The notes: generated by a model from the letters alone, not told the origin. A DNA stretch of 64,000 bases from Paraburkholderia metrosideri (GCF_904848625.1 NZ_CAJHCP010000011.1:124001-188000), one strand, 5' to 3'; counted from the first letter of the stretch, positions 53,596 through 63,095 are shown. Numbers and translations: made by a program.

Positions 53596-54138
53596 ATGAC
53601 TGAATCGCAGCAAACTGCCGCCACGCGGCTCGCGCAACTCGAATGGCGCTGGAAAAGCTTCGCGCACCTGACGAGCGTCGAAGTGTACGAGACGCTGGCT
53701 GCCCGCAGCGCGGTGTTCGTCGTTGAACAGAATTGCGTGTACGCGGATATCGACGGGCTCGATATGGCCGCGTGGCATCTGCTGGCGTACGGCGCTGCGG
53801 CCGATGCGGGCGCTGGTGTTGACGCTGGTGCCAACGCTGGTGCTAACGTTACGCAGCCATCGTTGGCCGGTTATCTGCGTGTCCTGCTGCCCGATGCCGA
53901 CGACACCGACGTGCGCATCGGCCGTGTGCTGACTACGGCACCGTTTCGCGGAATCGGGCTGGGTAATGCCATGCTCGAGCGGGCGTTGGTGCATATCCGA
54001 GCACAATGGCCTGGCACGCCAATCCGTCTGCATGCACAGGCTCACCTGCAAAAATTTTACGGTGCGTTTGGTTTTGCGCCGGTCTCGGAGATTCACGACG
54101 AGGACGGCATTCCGCATGTGTGGATGCGATCGGTGTGA
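53596..54138 (+). CDS. ElaA-type GNAT acetyltransferase with a repeat insertion
   Basis: A 180-residue acetyltransferase of the ElaA group, with the hallmark RSAVFVVEQNCVYADIDGLD near residues 37-56 and the acetyl-CoA loop APFRGIGLGNAMLERAL at about 117-133. Its substrate is unknown. An insertion of about 20 residues (Asp-Ala-Gly-Ala units, near 67-85) lies between strands and is coded by three 12-base repeats. ATG at 53596 was chosen; the longer frame from 53545 adds a hydrophobic stretch from the leader. Confidence 0.85.
   Translation: MTESQQTAATRLAQLEWRWKSFAHLTSVEVYETLAARSAVFVVEQNCVYADIDGLDMAAWHLLAYGAAADAGAGVDAGANAGANVTQPSLAGYLRVLLPDADDTDVRIGRVLTTAPFRGIGLGNAMLERALVHIRAQWPGTPIRLHAQAHLQKFYGAFGFAPVSEIHDEDGIPHVWMRSV
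53809..53844. repeat. Three imperfect 12-base repeats inside the ElaA-type gene
   Basis: Three in-frame 12-base units with the core GCTGGTG encode Gly-Ala-Gly-Val, Asp-Ala-Gly-Ala and Asn-Ala-Gly-Ala. The unit length keeps the reading frame. Confidence 0.8.
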
Positions 54139-54364
54139 GGGTGTAGTGAAGCAGCGGGCATGAGCGTTGACGGGCTGGCGACGGCTTCGCTTTGGCCTGC
54201 GTAGTTCAACGCTCCTGTTAAAGCCGGCCGCGCTCAGGTCAGTTAGACCGCCGCAATCGGCTTCGTTGGCTTCGTTTAAAGGCGCGTCACGCGCTTCGGC
54301 GTTACGCCAAGCAGCACCGCTTCAACCCCTTCAACCCCTTCGTCCTCGCTCCAAACTCCAGCAG

Positions 54365-55252
54365 TCAACGATGACCGCCGGCAGGCGTCGACGCCCCATG
54401 CGCCGCCACACCTCGCGTTTCTTTCTCACGCCGCTCGTTACGCAACCGTCCACGCGCCGACAGCCGCATCCAGTGACGCATCGCGATCAACGCGCCGATC
54501 ACGCTCATCATCGAACCCGGAATCCACAGCAGTAAGCCGCCGATCTGCTGATCCCGCATCGGGCTCAGCCACGTGAACGCGCGGCCGCAGATTGAATAGA
54601 TCGGATACAGCTCGTGCGACGTAAAAAAGATAAACGCGCCAAGAATGATCTGCGGCGGAATCGCGGCGATCACCACCAGCACGCGCTTGCCGGGCGACAA
54701 ACGCGCCGGCGGCGCGGGGCGCGGATCGAGCACGAGCCACCAGAACAGCAGCCCGTCGATCGCCATGCTCCAGTTCATCACGCGATACAGCCGCCAGTCG
54801 AGCATCGCGACGAAATGAATCGGCGACATCAGCCAGAAATAGATCAGCCCGACGAACAGGGTGACCGCGACGACCGGGTGCATCACCACATCGAGCAGCT
54901 TGCGCACCACCGGGTTGTCGAGCGCGGGCCGCACGAAACGTTGTCGCCAGCGAAACGGAATACCGGCACGCAACGCCGCGCCCGGATACGACAGCGCAAT
55001 AAAAAACGGCCCGAGATGATGCAGCACCAGATGCTGCAAGCGATGCATGAAGAACTCATGCTCGAAGAAATAATCGAGCCGCGTATGCAGCACGACATAC
55101 AGCGCGACCAGCCCGAACCAGAAGGAAATGCGTCGCGCGATCGACAGTTTCGCTTTGCGCGCGCCGCGCACGAACAGGATCGCGGGCACTAGCAGCGCGA
55201 TCACGACAGTCGGCGAAAACTCCCACGGGTCGAGCCAGTAGAGCAGGTTCAT
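54365..55252 (-). CDS. CtaG-type cytochrome c oxidase assembly protein
   Basis: A 295-residue inner-membrane protein of the Caa3_CtaG family with about seven membrane segments. Family features include HRLQHLVLHHLGPFF near residue 70, with several histidines, WSMAIDGLLFWWLVLDPRP near 165, and FTSHELYPIY near 215. It is probably involved in copper supply to the CuB or CuA centres of terminal oxidases. The next minus-strand genes upstream encode PCu(A)C and SCO1, both copper-delivery proteins. The C-terminal 35 residues are a basic tail. Confidence 0.88.
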   Translation of the reverse strand: MNLLYWLDPWEFSPTVVIALLVPAILFVRGARKAKLSIARRISFWFGLVALYVVLHTRLDYFFEHEFFMHRLQHLVLHHLGPFFIALSYPGAALRAGIPFRWRQRFVRPALDNPVVRKLLDVVMHPVVAVTLFVGLIYFWLMSPIHFVAMLDWRLYRVMNWSMAIDGLLFWWLVLDPRPAPPARLSPGKRVLVVIAAIPPQIILGAFIFFTSHELYPIYSICGRAFTWLSPMRDQQIGGLLLWIPGSMMSVIGALIAMRHWMRLSARGRLRNERREKETRGVAAHGASTPAGGHR

Positions 55253-55261
55253 CGCGGCGGA

Positions 55262-55723
55262 TTAGTTGGCCTGCGCTGGCGACTTGACGACGAATGGTGT
55301 GTCGAGCGTTTCGCCGTCGGAGAACTTTAGTTGCAGATGAACCGTGTCGCCCGGCGCGACCTTATGCTTCGCGTCTTCGAGCATCACGTGATAGCCGCCC
55401 GGCGAGATCGCGACCTGGCCGTGGGCGGGCACCGTCAGCTTGTCGACCATCACCATCTTTTGCGACGAGCCGTTCGACACGGTTTGATGCAGCATCGCGT
55501 CGCCGTAGTCGTTGCTCGAAATGTCGACGAGGTCGACCGGTTTGTCGCTTGCGTTGACCAGCGTCGCGTAGCCGGCAGCAGGGAGGTTGTTCGGCAGCCA
55601 GCGGACCCATGCGTCCTTGACGCTGATGGCATTGGCGCCAGCGGCTTGCGCAGCACCAACGATGCCGAACGAGAGGGCGAGGGCGCAGCTCAGGGAAGCG
55701 AACGTTTTGATCTGGATCGACAT
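55262..55723 (-). CDS. Periplasmic copper chaperone PCu(A)C
   Basis: A 153-residue exported copper carrier. A signal peptide ends near residue 28 (GIVGAAQAAG). The Cu(I) site motif H-X10-M-X21-H-X-M is exact: His79, Met90, His112 and Met114. PCu(A)C hands copper to SCO proteins or to the CuA site of cytochrome oxidase. The SCO1 gene ends 18 bases upstream and the CtaG-like gene starts nine bases past its stop, so the three are likely one unit. Confidence 0.94.
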   Translation of the reverse strand: MSIQIKTFASLSCALALSFGIVGAAQAAGANAISVKDAWVRWLPNNLPAAGYATLVNASDKPVDLVDISSNDYGDAMLHQTVSNGSSQKMVMVDKLTVPAHGQVAISPGGYHVMLEDAKHKVAPGDTVHLQLKFSDGETLDTPFVVKSPAQAN

Positions 55724-55741
55724 GAATGAACTCGGGAAAGG

Positions 55742-56341
55742 TCAGGAATGGTCATCAATGATACGGCGCAGGTCCTGCGCGATCGCATCGGGCGTGTCGT
55801 GATCGGTGGCCAGCAGGCGCGCGTGGCCCTGGCTGTCGAACACGTACACGGCGGAACTGTGGGTGACTTCGTAATTACCGCTCGGGTCGCGCTTTTCCAT
55901 CTGATACGCGACGCGGTAGCGCTTGGCCAGTGACTCGATCTGCCAGTCGCTGCCGGTCAGGCCTTCGGCGTGCTTCGGATCGAATGCGCCGACGTAATCG
56001 TGCAACGCTTGCGACGTGTCGCGCGCCGGATCGACGGTGATAAACAGGATGCGGACTTTCTGTGCGTCGGGGCCGAGTTTGCCGAGCACCTGCATCAGGC
56101 GGCCCATCGTTTCGGGGCATACATCCGGGCAATGGGTGTAGCCGAAGTAGACGAGCGACGTGCGGCCTTTGAACGAATCACCGTTGACGGGCTTGCCGTC
56201 GTCGCCGGTGAGGGCGAAGTCGAGATCCGGCAGATGGCCAGTGACATTGGTGAGCTGCCAGGTTTCGCTGGTGCGGTGCGTGCAGCCTGCCAGTGCGATC
56301 AACGCGCCGATCGTCGACGTCAACGCCAATCGGCGCGCCAT
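55742..56341 (-). CDS. SCO1/SenC family copper-delivery lipoprotein
   Basis: A 199-residue thioredoxin-fold protein for assembly of the CuA centre of cytochrome c oxidase. The lipobox LAGC with Cys20 suggests anchoring to the membrane in the periplasm. The copper ligands are Cys71 and Cys75 (CPDVC) and His161 (VTHSSAVYVFD). ATG at 56341 was chosen because the lipoprotein signal starts there; the frame from 56545 has 68 unrelated residues ahead. First gene of the three-gene copper unit. Confidence 0.93.
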   Translation of the reverse strand: MARRLALTSTIGALIALAGCTHRTSETWQLTNVTGHLPDLDFALTGDDGKPVNGDSFKGRTSLVYFGYTHCPDVCPETMGRLMQVLGKLGPDAQKVRILFITVDPARDTSQALHDYVGAFDPKHAEGLTGSDWQIESLAKRYRVAYQMEKRDPSGNYEVTHSSAVYVFDSQGHARLLATDHDTPDAIAQDLRRIIDDHS

Positions 56342-56812
56342 CCGATGCCGGCGCAAGGGTGCGCTGGAGGTCGGTTTCGGCTGACAGGATGACCGGATCG
56401 GGAACAAAGCAGGGTTCAATGACTCGATTGAAGAGTGGCGGCTGACGTCGCCATGAACGGCGCCGGCCGATTCGCATGCGTTACCTCGCGAGCGTCCGGC
56501 TGGCTGCGAGTCCGCCATAGTGTGCAAATATGGCCGGAACGACAAGCATCTATGTGGCAGGGACTGTATAACAAAATATCGCGCGGCGTCGCGCAGCGCC
56601 TGCGGAGCGTGTATCGCGAGGCAATTTGACGCATCAGCTGGAAAGCGGGCTGGAGCCAGATCGTCCCCTTTTTGAACGCCATCGTTGAAAGCTCAGCCTC
56701 GCGAGGCCCCGCCGGGCTTGAATCGAGGCTTACTTTCTCGAAAATTTGACCGATGCGCGGTAAGATGCGCACACTTTTCCGGCCGCAGAAGGCTGAAAGG
56801 CGAACCCAATCG
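56342..56812. other. 471-base gap between divergent SCO1 and otsB genes
   Basis: Promoters for both gene pairs must lie here. Open frames in the gap have no family features. ATG codons at 56753 and 56765 in frame with otsB would only lengthen its N-terminus. No strong promoter match was found by eye. Confidence 0.5.
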
Positions 56813-57562
56813 ATGCAAGCACTTCCGGCTGTTCTGTCTCCCAGCGAGACAGCATTTTTCTTCGATTTCGACGGCACACTCGTCGAACTCGCACCCACGC
56901 CGGACGGCGTGCTGGTGCAACCTCGCGTGATCGAACTGCTGAGCGCGCTGCGAAGCCTGACGAACGGCGCGGTCGCAGTCGTGTCAGGGCGTGGCATCGA
57001 CAGCATCGACAGTTTTCTTGGCATGCCCGATCTGCCGATTGCCGGTTTGCACGGCGCCGAGCGGCGCGACGCGAACGGCGACACGCAGCGGATCGGTTTT
57101 CATGACGAGCGGCTATTGCGCATGGAGCAGGTGCTTGCGCAAGTCGTCAACGAACATCCCGGCATGCTGCTCGAAATCAAGGGCGCGGCTCTCGCGCTGC
57201 ATTATCGGAATGCGCCGGACCGCGAGCAGGTGGCCCGCGAGGCGACCGAGCGGCTGGTCGCCGACTATCCCGGCTCGTACGTATTGCAGCCAGGCAAGAT
57301 GGTCTACGAGATCAAGCCGAAGGACGTCGACAAAGGCCGCGCCATGCGTGCGTTCCTCGATGAGCCGCCTTTCGTCGGCCGTAAGCCGGTGTTTGCCGGC
57401 GACGATCTGACCGATGAGAAAGGTTTTGCGGTCGTCAACGAACGCGGCGGCGTGTCGATCAAGGTCGGCGCGGGCGAGACGATGGCGCATACGCGGATCG
57501 AATCGGTGTCCGCGCTACTCGACTGGCTGGAGACGATCGTCGCGGCGGCGCGCAGCGCATGA
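56813..57562 (+). CDS. otsB: Trehalose-6-phosphate phosphatase
   Basis: A 249-residue HAD-type phosphatase that releases trehalose from trehalose 6-phosphate, the second step of trehalose synthesis for osmotic and desiccation stress. The nucleophile is Asp18 in FFDFDGTL with Asp20 as acid/base; VVSGRG holds the second motif, and FAGDDLTDEKGF the fourth. The cap domain lies between residues about 100 and 180. The ATG at 56813 gives MQALPAVLSPSE, and is preferred to upstream ATGs at 56753 and 56765. otsA follows after 82 bases. Confidence 0.95.
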   Translation: MQALPAVLSPSETAFFFDFDGTLVELAPTPDGVLVQPRVIELLSALRSLTNGAVAVVSGRGIDSIDSFLGMPDLPIAGLHGAERRDANGDTQRIGFHDERLLRMEQVLAQVVNEHPGMLLEIKGAALALHYRNAPDREQVAREATERLVADYPGSYVLQPGKMVYEIKPKDVDKGRAMRAFLDEPPFVGRKPVFAGDDLTDEKGFAVVNERGGVSIKVGAGETMAHTRIESVSALLDWLETIVAAARSA

Positions 57563-57644
57563 GAGCGAGCATGATGCCGACGCCGCATCGATCAACGTCA
57601 ATGACGCAAACCAAGCACACGTATTGCATCGGGGATCGCGCTTC

Positions 57645-59114
57645 ATGAGTCGACTGATTATCGTATCGAACCGGGTCGCGCCTATTTCGGAGGGCGGTCC
57701 GGCGGCGGGCGGTCTGGCGGTTGGCGTGTACGACGCACTGAAAGAAACCGGCGGCATGTGGTTTGGCTGGAGTGGCGACGTGCTCAGCTCAGGCCAGCCG
57801 CAGATCAAGGTCGAGGAACGCGGGCCCGTCACCTTCGCGACCATCGCGCTGATGCGCCGCGATTACGACCAGTACTACCGTGGCTTTTCGAATGCGACGC
57901 TGTGGCCGGCCTTCCACTATCGCGCTGATCTGCTGCAATACGACCGGCACGACTTCGAAGGCTACTGCCGCGTCAATGCGTGGCTCGCGCAGCAACTCGT
58001 GCCGCTATTGCGTGAAGACGATGTGATCTGGGTGCATGACTATCACCTGATTCCATTCGCTCAGGCGTTGCGTGCGGCTGGCGTGAAGAATCGCATCGGC
58101 TTCTTTCTGCATATTCCGTTTCCGGCGTCCCAGGTGCTGCTTGCCGTGCCGCCGCATCGCAAGCTGGTCGAGGCGCTCTGTTCGTTCGATCTGCTCGGTT
58201 TCCAGACCGCGCCGGACCTGCGTGCGTTCTGCGATTACATCGTCAATGAGGCGAATGGCTCGGTCGATCACGCGGCCGCCGGCCCGCTGACGATCCACGC
58301 ATTCGGCCGCACGTTGCGGGCGGCGGCTTATCCGATCGGCGTTTATCCGGACGAAATTGCCGAACTCGCAAAGGCGGGCGAGCGCGGCAAGCCGGTGCGC
58401 ACGATGAAGGCGACGCTGCATTCGCGCAAGCTGATCATGAGCGTGGACCGGCTCGATTATTCGAAGGGACTGGTCGAGCGATTCCGCGCGTTTGAGCGTT
58501 TGCTGGAGCACGTGACCGCGCAACGCAACAAGGTCTCGTTCCTGCAAATCGCACCGCCCACGCGCGCCGACATGCATGCATACCAGGACATCCGTTTGCA
58601 ACTCGAAGGGGAGTCGGGGCGCATCAATGGGCGTTTTGCCGAGTTGGACTGGACGCCGATTCTGTACATCCACAAGCAGTACGAGCGCTCAGTGCTGGCC
58701 GCGCTGTTCCGTACCGCGCACGTCGGTTATGTGACGCCGTTGCGCGACGGGATGAACCTCGTGGCCAAAGAGTACGTGTCGGCGCAGGACCCGGAGAATC
58801 CGGGCGTACTGGTGCTGTCGCGTTTTGCCGGTGCGGCACAGGAACTGGAAGGCGCGCTGATCGTCAATCCGGTCGATATCGACGGGATGGCCGAGGCGCT
58901 GGCGAGCGCATTGCAGATGCCGCTGGCGGAGCGCCAGGCGCGTCATCGCGACATGATGGTGCAATTGCGCGAGAACAATGTGTCCGTGTGGCGCGATAAC
59001 TTCATGCGTGATCTGCAAGGAGTGGGAGCGGTTGCGAAGCGTGCGAAAGGCGCGAACGCGAAGGTCGCAGCGGCGCCTCGCAAGAGGGCAGTGCGGGCCA
59101 AGCTGGCGGGATAG
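57645..59114 (+). CDS. otsA: Trehalose-6-phosphate synthase
   Basis: A 489-residue family-20 glycosyltransferase that joins UDP-glucose and glucose 6-phosphate. Typical features are IIVSNRVAP at the start, GGLAVGVYDALKETGGMWFGWSG, VWVHDYHLIPFAQALR, FFLHIPFPASQVL, and the nucleotide-binding LRDGMNLVAKEYVSAQ. The basic Lys/Arg/Ala-rich tail of about 30 residues is beyond the core. It works with OtsB, encoded just upstream. A bidirectional terminator follows. Confidence 0.96.
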   Translation: MSRLIIVSNRVAPISEGGPAAGGLAVGVYDALKETGGMWFGWSGDVLSSGQPQIKVEERGPVTFATIALMRRDYDQYYRGFSNATLWPAFHYRADLLQYDRHDFEGYCRVNAWLAQQLVPLLREDDVIWVHDYHLIPFAQALRAAGVKNRIGFFLHIPFPASQVLLAVPPHRKLVEALCSFDLLGFQTAPDLRAFCDYIVNEANGSVDHAAAGPLTIHAFGRTLRAAAYPIGVYPDEIAELAKAGERGKPVRTMKATLHSRKLIMSVDRLDYSKGLVERFRAFERLLEHVTAQRNKVSFLQIAPPTRADMHAYQDIRLQLEGESGRINGRFAELDWTPILYIHKQYERSVLAALFRTAHVGYVTPLRDGMNLVAKEYVSAQDPENPGVLVLSRFAGAAQELEGALIVNPVDIDGMAEALASALQMPLAERQARHRDMMVQLRENNVSVWRDNFMRDLQGVGAVAKRAKGANAKVAAAPRKRAVRAKLAG

Positions 59115-59157
59115 TCTGACTGGGTGCGCGTTGGTTAAGCGCCGCCGGTGGGGGTCG

Positions 59158-59191
59158 AAAAAAAGCCGCTTCGTCGAAGCGGCTTTTTTTT
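59158..59191. terminator. Bidirectional terminator between otsA and the ABC transporter gene
   Basis: GCCGCTT (59165-59171) pairs with AAGCGGC (59177-59183), extended by flanking A and T runs that also pair. It lies between two converging genes. Confidence 0.93.
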
Positions 59192-59242
59192 CGGATGCCT
59201 GCGCCTGCATGCGGTCAACTCTCTCACCGCGCGGCGCCCGGT

Positions 59243-61129
59243 TCAAACCACGTGCTGCTCGTCGACCTTCTTTCCGCCGATGTGCAATGTCGTGCCCTTG
59301 CCATACTGCTTGGCCAGCAAGTCGCGATACAGGCCGGGACGCTGACGCAACTCGTCGGGGCTGCCGTCGTCGATCACCTTTCCTGCACTCATCACGATGA
59401 TCCGGTCGAAGTTGTTCAGCGTCGACAGCCGGTGTGCAATGGCGACCACCGTGCGGCCGACCATCAGCCGGTCGAGCGCCTTCTGAATGGCTTCTTCCGA
59501 TGCGCTATCCAGCGCCGACGTCGCTTCGTCGAGCAGCAGAATCGGCGCGTTCTTCAGAATGGCCCGCGCGATCGCGATCCGCTGGCGCTGACCGCCCGAC
59601 AACTTCACGCCCCGATCGCCGACGATCGTGTCGAATCCTTCCGGCATCGCTTCGATAAAGTCCGTGCAACGCGCTTCACGCGCAGCTTCGAGTACTTCCT
59701 CGCGGGTCGCTTCGGGGCGGCCGTAAGCGATGTTCTCGTACACGGTGCGATGGAATAGCGAGATGTCTTGCGGCACCAGCGCGATGGCATGGCGCAAGCT
59801 GTCCTGGGTGATCGCGGCAATGTCCTGACCGTCGATCTTGATGGCACCGCCCTGGGTCTCGTAGAAACGCTGCAACAGCGCCAGCACCGTGGACTTACCC
59901 GCGCCCGACTTGCCGATCAGGCCGACGCGTTGACCGGGCTCGATATGCAGATCGAAGTGATCGAGAATCGGGCGGCGACGCGGATACGCGAACGTCACAC
60001 TCTCAAAGTCGACCCGGCCGCCTTGCGGCACGAGTTCGGTCGCGCCGTCGCGATCGGGCATGCCGTGCGGTTCGAGCAGCGTGCGGACGGCTTCGGCGAG
60101 CCGCGCGACATGTTGTGTCACGTCCACCAGCGCCACGGCCAGATCGCGCGTGCCGTGCAGAATCGTGAAGCCGAGCGAGCTGACCAGTACGATGTCGCCC
60201 GAGGTCGCCTTGCCCTGGTCCCACAGCCACAGTGCCCAGCCCAGCAAGCCCGCCGACAGCAGCGCGGTAATCACCGCGTGCAGCAGACGCAGCTTTTCCA
60301 GATACAGCAGGCTTTGCTGGCGCGCGTCCATTTCCGCCTTGACCGTTGCGCCGAACCGCTGCTGCTCGCGGAATGTCATGCCGAACGCGCGGACGAGGCC
60401 CATGTTGCTGATCACGTCCACCAGTTCGCCGTCGACGGACGCCGCCCTGGTCGCGAAATGATGATGACGCGCCGAGCCACGTCCCGCGAGCTTGTACAGC
60501 ACGACGGACAGAATCGCCGAGCACAGCATCAGGCCGCCGGCCATCAACGGATTCACCGCGATGATCATGACGATCGCGCCGAGCACGGCGATGCATGGCG
60601 GCAGCACGTTCCACGCGGTGGTGTTCTCGGCGGTATAGACGGCGTTCGAGGTTGCCGTGATCCGGCTCGCGAGCATGCCGGGCTGTTTCTCCGCGTAGTA
60701 ACTCGGCGAATGTCCGCTCAGATACGAGAACAGATCGCGCCGCAAGTCGCCGGTTACGGCAACGAACGTATGCGCGGCGACCCATCCGCCGACCCGCCAC
60801 AGCAGGTTGTCTGCCGCGATCAGGCCGACGAGGATCGCGAACGCGCCCCACAGCGGACCGGGATGATGACGGCCTTCACCCAGCACGTCGATCAGATGTT
60901 TGATCGCGTATTGTGAAGCGAGCGCACAGCCCACGGCCGCAAACACGCTGCACAGGACGATCGCATGGGCGAGCGGGTGGCGGCGGATAAAGCGGAAGAG
61001 AAACGCAAGCGGCCGATGCGCATAGCTGGCTAGCTTTGCGTTCTGGGCGTTGCGCTGGGCGATGGTTAATTGTTCCAATTGATCGTGAGGTCGGTGTGTT
61101 TCGGGTTGTGCATGCAAAGCGCGGGCCAC
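59243..61129 (-). CDS. ABC exporter, fused permease and ATPase
   Basis: A 628-residue half-transporter that works as a dimer. The membrane domain (about 45-345) has six hydrophobic segments. The ATPase domain (about 375-605) has Walker A GKSGAGKST, signature LSGGQRQRIA, Walker B ILLLDEATSALD and the H-loop AIAHRLSTL. The substrate is not visible; such MsbA-like exporters move lipids, drugs or peptides. No adjacent accessory gene indicates a substrate. The cytosolic N-terminal extension of about 45 residues is hydrophilic. Confidence 0.92.
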   Translation of the reverse strand: MARALHAQPETHRPHDQLEQLTIAQRNAQNAKLASYAHRPLAFLFRFIRRHPLAHAIVLCSVFAAVGCALASQYAIKHLIDVLGEGRHHPGPLWGAFAILVGLIAADNLLWRVGGWVAAHTFVAVTGDLRRDLFSYLSGHSPSYYAEKQPGMLASRITATSNAVYTAENTTAWNVLPPCIAVLGAIVMIIAVNPLMAGGLMLCSAILSVVLYKLAGRGSARHHHFATRAASVDGELVDVISNMGLVRAFGMTFREQQRFGATVKAEMDARQQSLLYLEKLRLLHAVITALLSAGLLGWALWLWDQGKATSGDIVLVSSLGFTILHGTRDLAVALVDVTQHVARLAEAVRTLLEPHGMPDRDGATELVPQGGRVDFESVTFAYPRRRPILDHFDLHIEPGQRVGLIGKSGAGKSTVLALLQRFYETQGGAIKIDGQDIAAITQDSLRHAIALVPQDISLFHRTVYENIAYGRPEATREEVLEAAREARCTDFIEAMPEGFDTIVGDRGVKLSGGQRQRIAIARAILKNAPILLLDEATSALDSASEEAIQKALDRLMVGRTVVAIAHRLSTLNNFDRIIVMSAGKVIDDGSPDELRQRPGLYRDLLAKQYGKGTTLHIGGKKVDEQHVV

Positions 61130-61784
61130 ATCAGCCGGGTAGGCTGGATGGGTTCGCTGCGAAGCCGATGCTTCGCATTGTAAACATGCAAAAGCGATTG
61201 CGCCCTGTGTATCCGGGCGTTGGCGCGACTGATTTCGCGATAGACCTCTGCAACCTACCTGTTGCTCGACCCGCCGACTGGGCGGTGGTTCACGCTAGTT
61301 GCAGAAAATTTCGAGATATAATTACAGATTGCATTCAACCGCGGTGCGGCATTTTTTCAATGCTTACCGGCAAAGTTGAAGCAGGAGCTTACAGACGCGG
61401 GCTCTTCGTGAGATCCCGCAAACCAGTTGCCACTGTAGAACTGTCTTATAAAACATAGGTTTGCAAAGTGTTTCGCGTTTGTAACAACGTAAAGACTTTG
61501 AAATGTTGTAGTGCAGCGAGAATGCCGGCATCGATAATGCATGCTCTGTTGGCTCAGCAAAATTTCTGACAGTTTGTCAACGTAGGTGCCAGATACGCGT
61601 TTACTCGCATACGCGCAGACGGTGGCCAACTGGTCTGGGCTCACTACCCAAGCGATCCATCGCAGGATTTCTCGAAAGAATCAGGCCCGCGCCGGCAGAT
61701 CCGGCCGACTGCCCTGGCGAGCAAGCGAGTCGCTTTTAACCAAACGCAGTATTTTTGCCAGATTTTTTTCAGGAGTTATCTATT
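61130..61784. other. 655-base gap between the divergent ABC exporter and glycosyltransferase genes
   Basis: No supported gene. The part at about 61420-61600 is clearly more A/T-rich than the rest of the window. A perfect 8-base hairpin lies at 61158-61177 (TGCGAAGC with GCTTCGCA, loop CGAT). The gap should hold promoters for both genes and a long leader for the glycosyltransferase. Confidence 0.5.
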
Positions 61785-62849
61785 ATGCGAATCGCTCAAA
61801 TCGCTCCGTTGCACGAGGCGGTTCCTCCCAAGCTGTATGGCGGGACGGAACGCGTGGTGTCCTATCTGACCGAAGCTCTGGTCGAGCAAGGTCACGACGT
61901 GACGCTGTTCGCGAGCGGCGATTCGCAAACGTCGGCGAAGCTCGAAGCGTTCTGGCCGCAGGCGCTGCGCCTCGACCCGACCATCCGCGACGTGATGGCT
62001 CCGCACATGCTGTTGCTGGAAGAAGTGCGCCGCCGTGCAGACGAGTTCGACGTGCTGCATTTCCACATCGACTACTACCCGTTCTCGCTGTTCGCGCGCC
62101 AGCCGGTGCCGTTCCTGACCACGATGCACGGCCGTCTCGATCTGCCGGAACTGCAACCTATTTTCAACACGTTCAGCGACGTGCCGGTCGTGTCGATTTC
62201 CGACAACCAGCGCATTCCGCTGCAACAGGCGAACTGGCTACAAACCGTGTATCACGGTCTGCCGGAAAACGTGCTCACGCCGATCAAGGACGTCGAGCCG
62301 GGCTACCTCGCATTCCTCGGCCGCGTCTCGCCGGAGAAGGGTCTCGACCGCGCGATCCGCATCGCCGGCCAGGCAGGCATGAAGCTCAAGGTTGCTGCCA
62401 AGATCGACAAGGCCGACCGTGCCTATTACGAAGAAGTCATCAAGCCGCTGATGGCGCTCCCGCACGTCGAGTACATCGGCGAAATCGGCGAAACCGAGAA
62501 GCGTGAGTTCCTCGGCAACGCGCATGGACTGGTGTTCCCGATCGACTGGCCAGAGCCGTTCGGTCTGGTGATGATCGAAGCGATGGCCTGCGGTACGCCG
62601 GTGATCGCGTTCAATCGCGGTTCGGTGCCGGAAGTGATCGAAAACGGCGTGTCGGGCTTTGTCGTCGAAGACGAAATCAGCGCGGTTGCCGCCGTGAAGC
62701 GTCTGCACACGCTGCCGCGTGCTGGCGTGCGCAAGGCCTTCGAATCGCGTTTCTCGTCGAAGGTCATGGCGAAGAACTATGTCGCGACTTACGAAGAACT
62801 GCTGCGCCAGAAGCACCGCACCGTGCTGCGCGAAGTCAACGCAAGCTGA
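61785..62849 (+). CDS. Family-4 glycosyltransferase
   Basis: A 354-residue retaining glycosyltransferase with a GT-B fold. The N-terminal acceptor domain begins MRIAQIAPLHEAVPPKLYGGTERVVSYLTE in two parts; the C-terminal donor domain has YLAFLGRVSPEKGLDRAIRIA and the EX7E motif in PEPFGLVMIEAMACGTPVIAF. AGGAG lies ten bases before the ATG, which supports this start over 61755. Donor and acceptor sugars are unknown. It stands alone between intergenic regions, so no polysaccharide cluster indicates its product. Confidence 0.9.
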   Translation: MRIAQIAPLHEAVPPKLYGGTERVVSYLTEALVEQGHDVTLFASGDSQTSAKLEAFWPQALRLDPTIRDVMAPHMLLLEEVRRRADEFDVLHFHIDYYPFSLFARQPVPFLTTMHGRLDLPELQPIFNTFSDVPVVSISDNQRIPLQQANWLQTVYHGLPENVLTPIKDVEPGYLAFLGRVSPEKGLDRAIRIAGQAGMKLKVAAKIDKADRAYYEEVIKPLMALPHVEYIGEIGETEKREFLGNAHGLVFPIDWPEPFGLVMIEAMACGTPVIAFNRGSVPEVIENGVSGFVVEDEISAVAAVKRLHTLPRAGVRKAFESRFSSKVMAKNYVATYEELLRQKHRTVLREVNAS

Positions 62850-62919
62850 TTCGCGGTAGCTAAAAAAGAAGGCAGGCGGCTGGCCGGATCGCTTCAAACT
62901 CCGCCGCTGCCACACCTGA

Positions 62920-62954
62920 CAACGCCCCGTGCGCGACCCGCTCACGGGGCGTTG
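62920..62954 (+). terminator. Terminator-like hairpin after the glycosyltransferase gene
   Basis: CAACGCCCCGTG (62920-62931) pairs perfectly with CACGGGGCGTTG (62943-62954) around an 11-base loop. The T run after it is poor, so termination may be partial or factor-assisted. Confidence 0.65.
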
Positions 62955-63095
62955 TTGCATGCGCGCCGCGTTTTTTCGGACGAATGGCCGAAAGTGGGGC
63001 TTTGGGCCGGGTAACAATGAGCCACGCTCGGTAATATCCCTATAATGGCCGTGCCGCAAATTTGGCTGCGGAGCCGCCGACGACAGGAGGATGCC

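Noticed and set aside
61357..61644. A 95-residue frame in the A/T-rich gap
   Set aside because: No recognisable domain, poor start context, and composition unlike real genes here.
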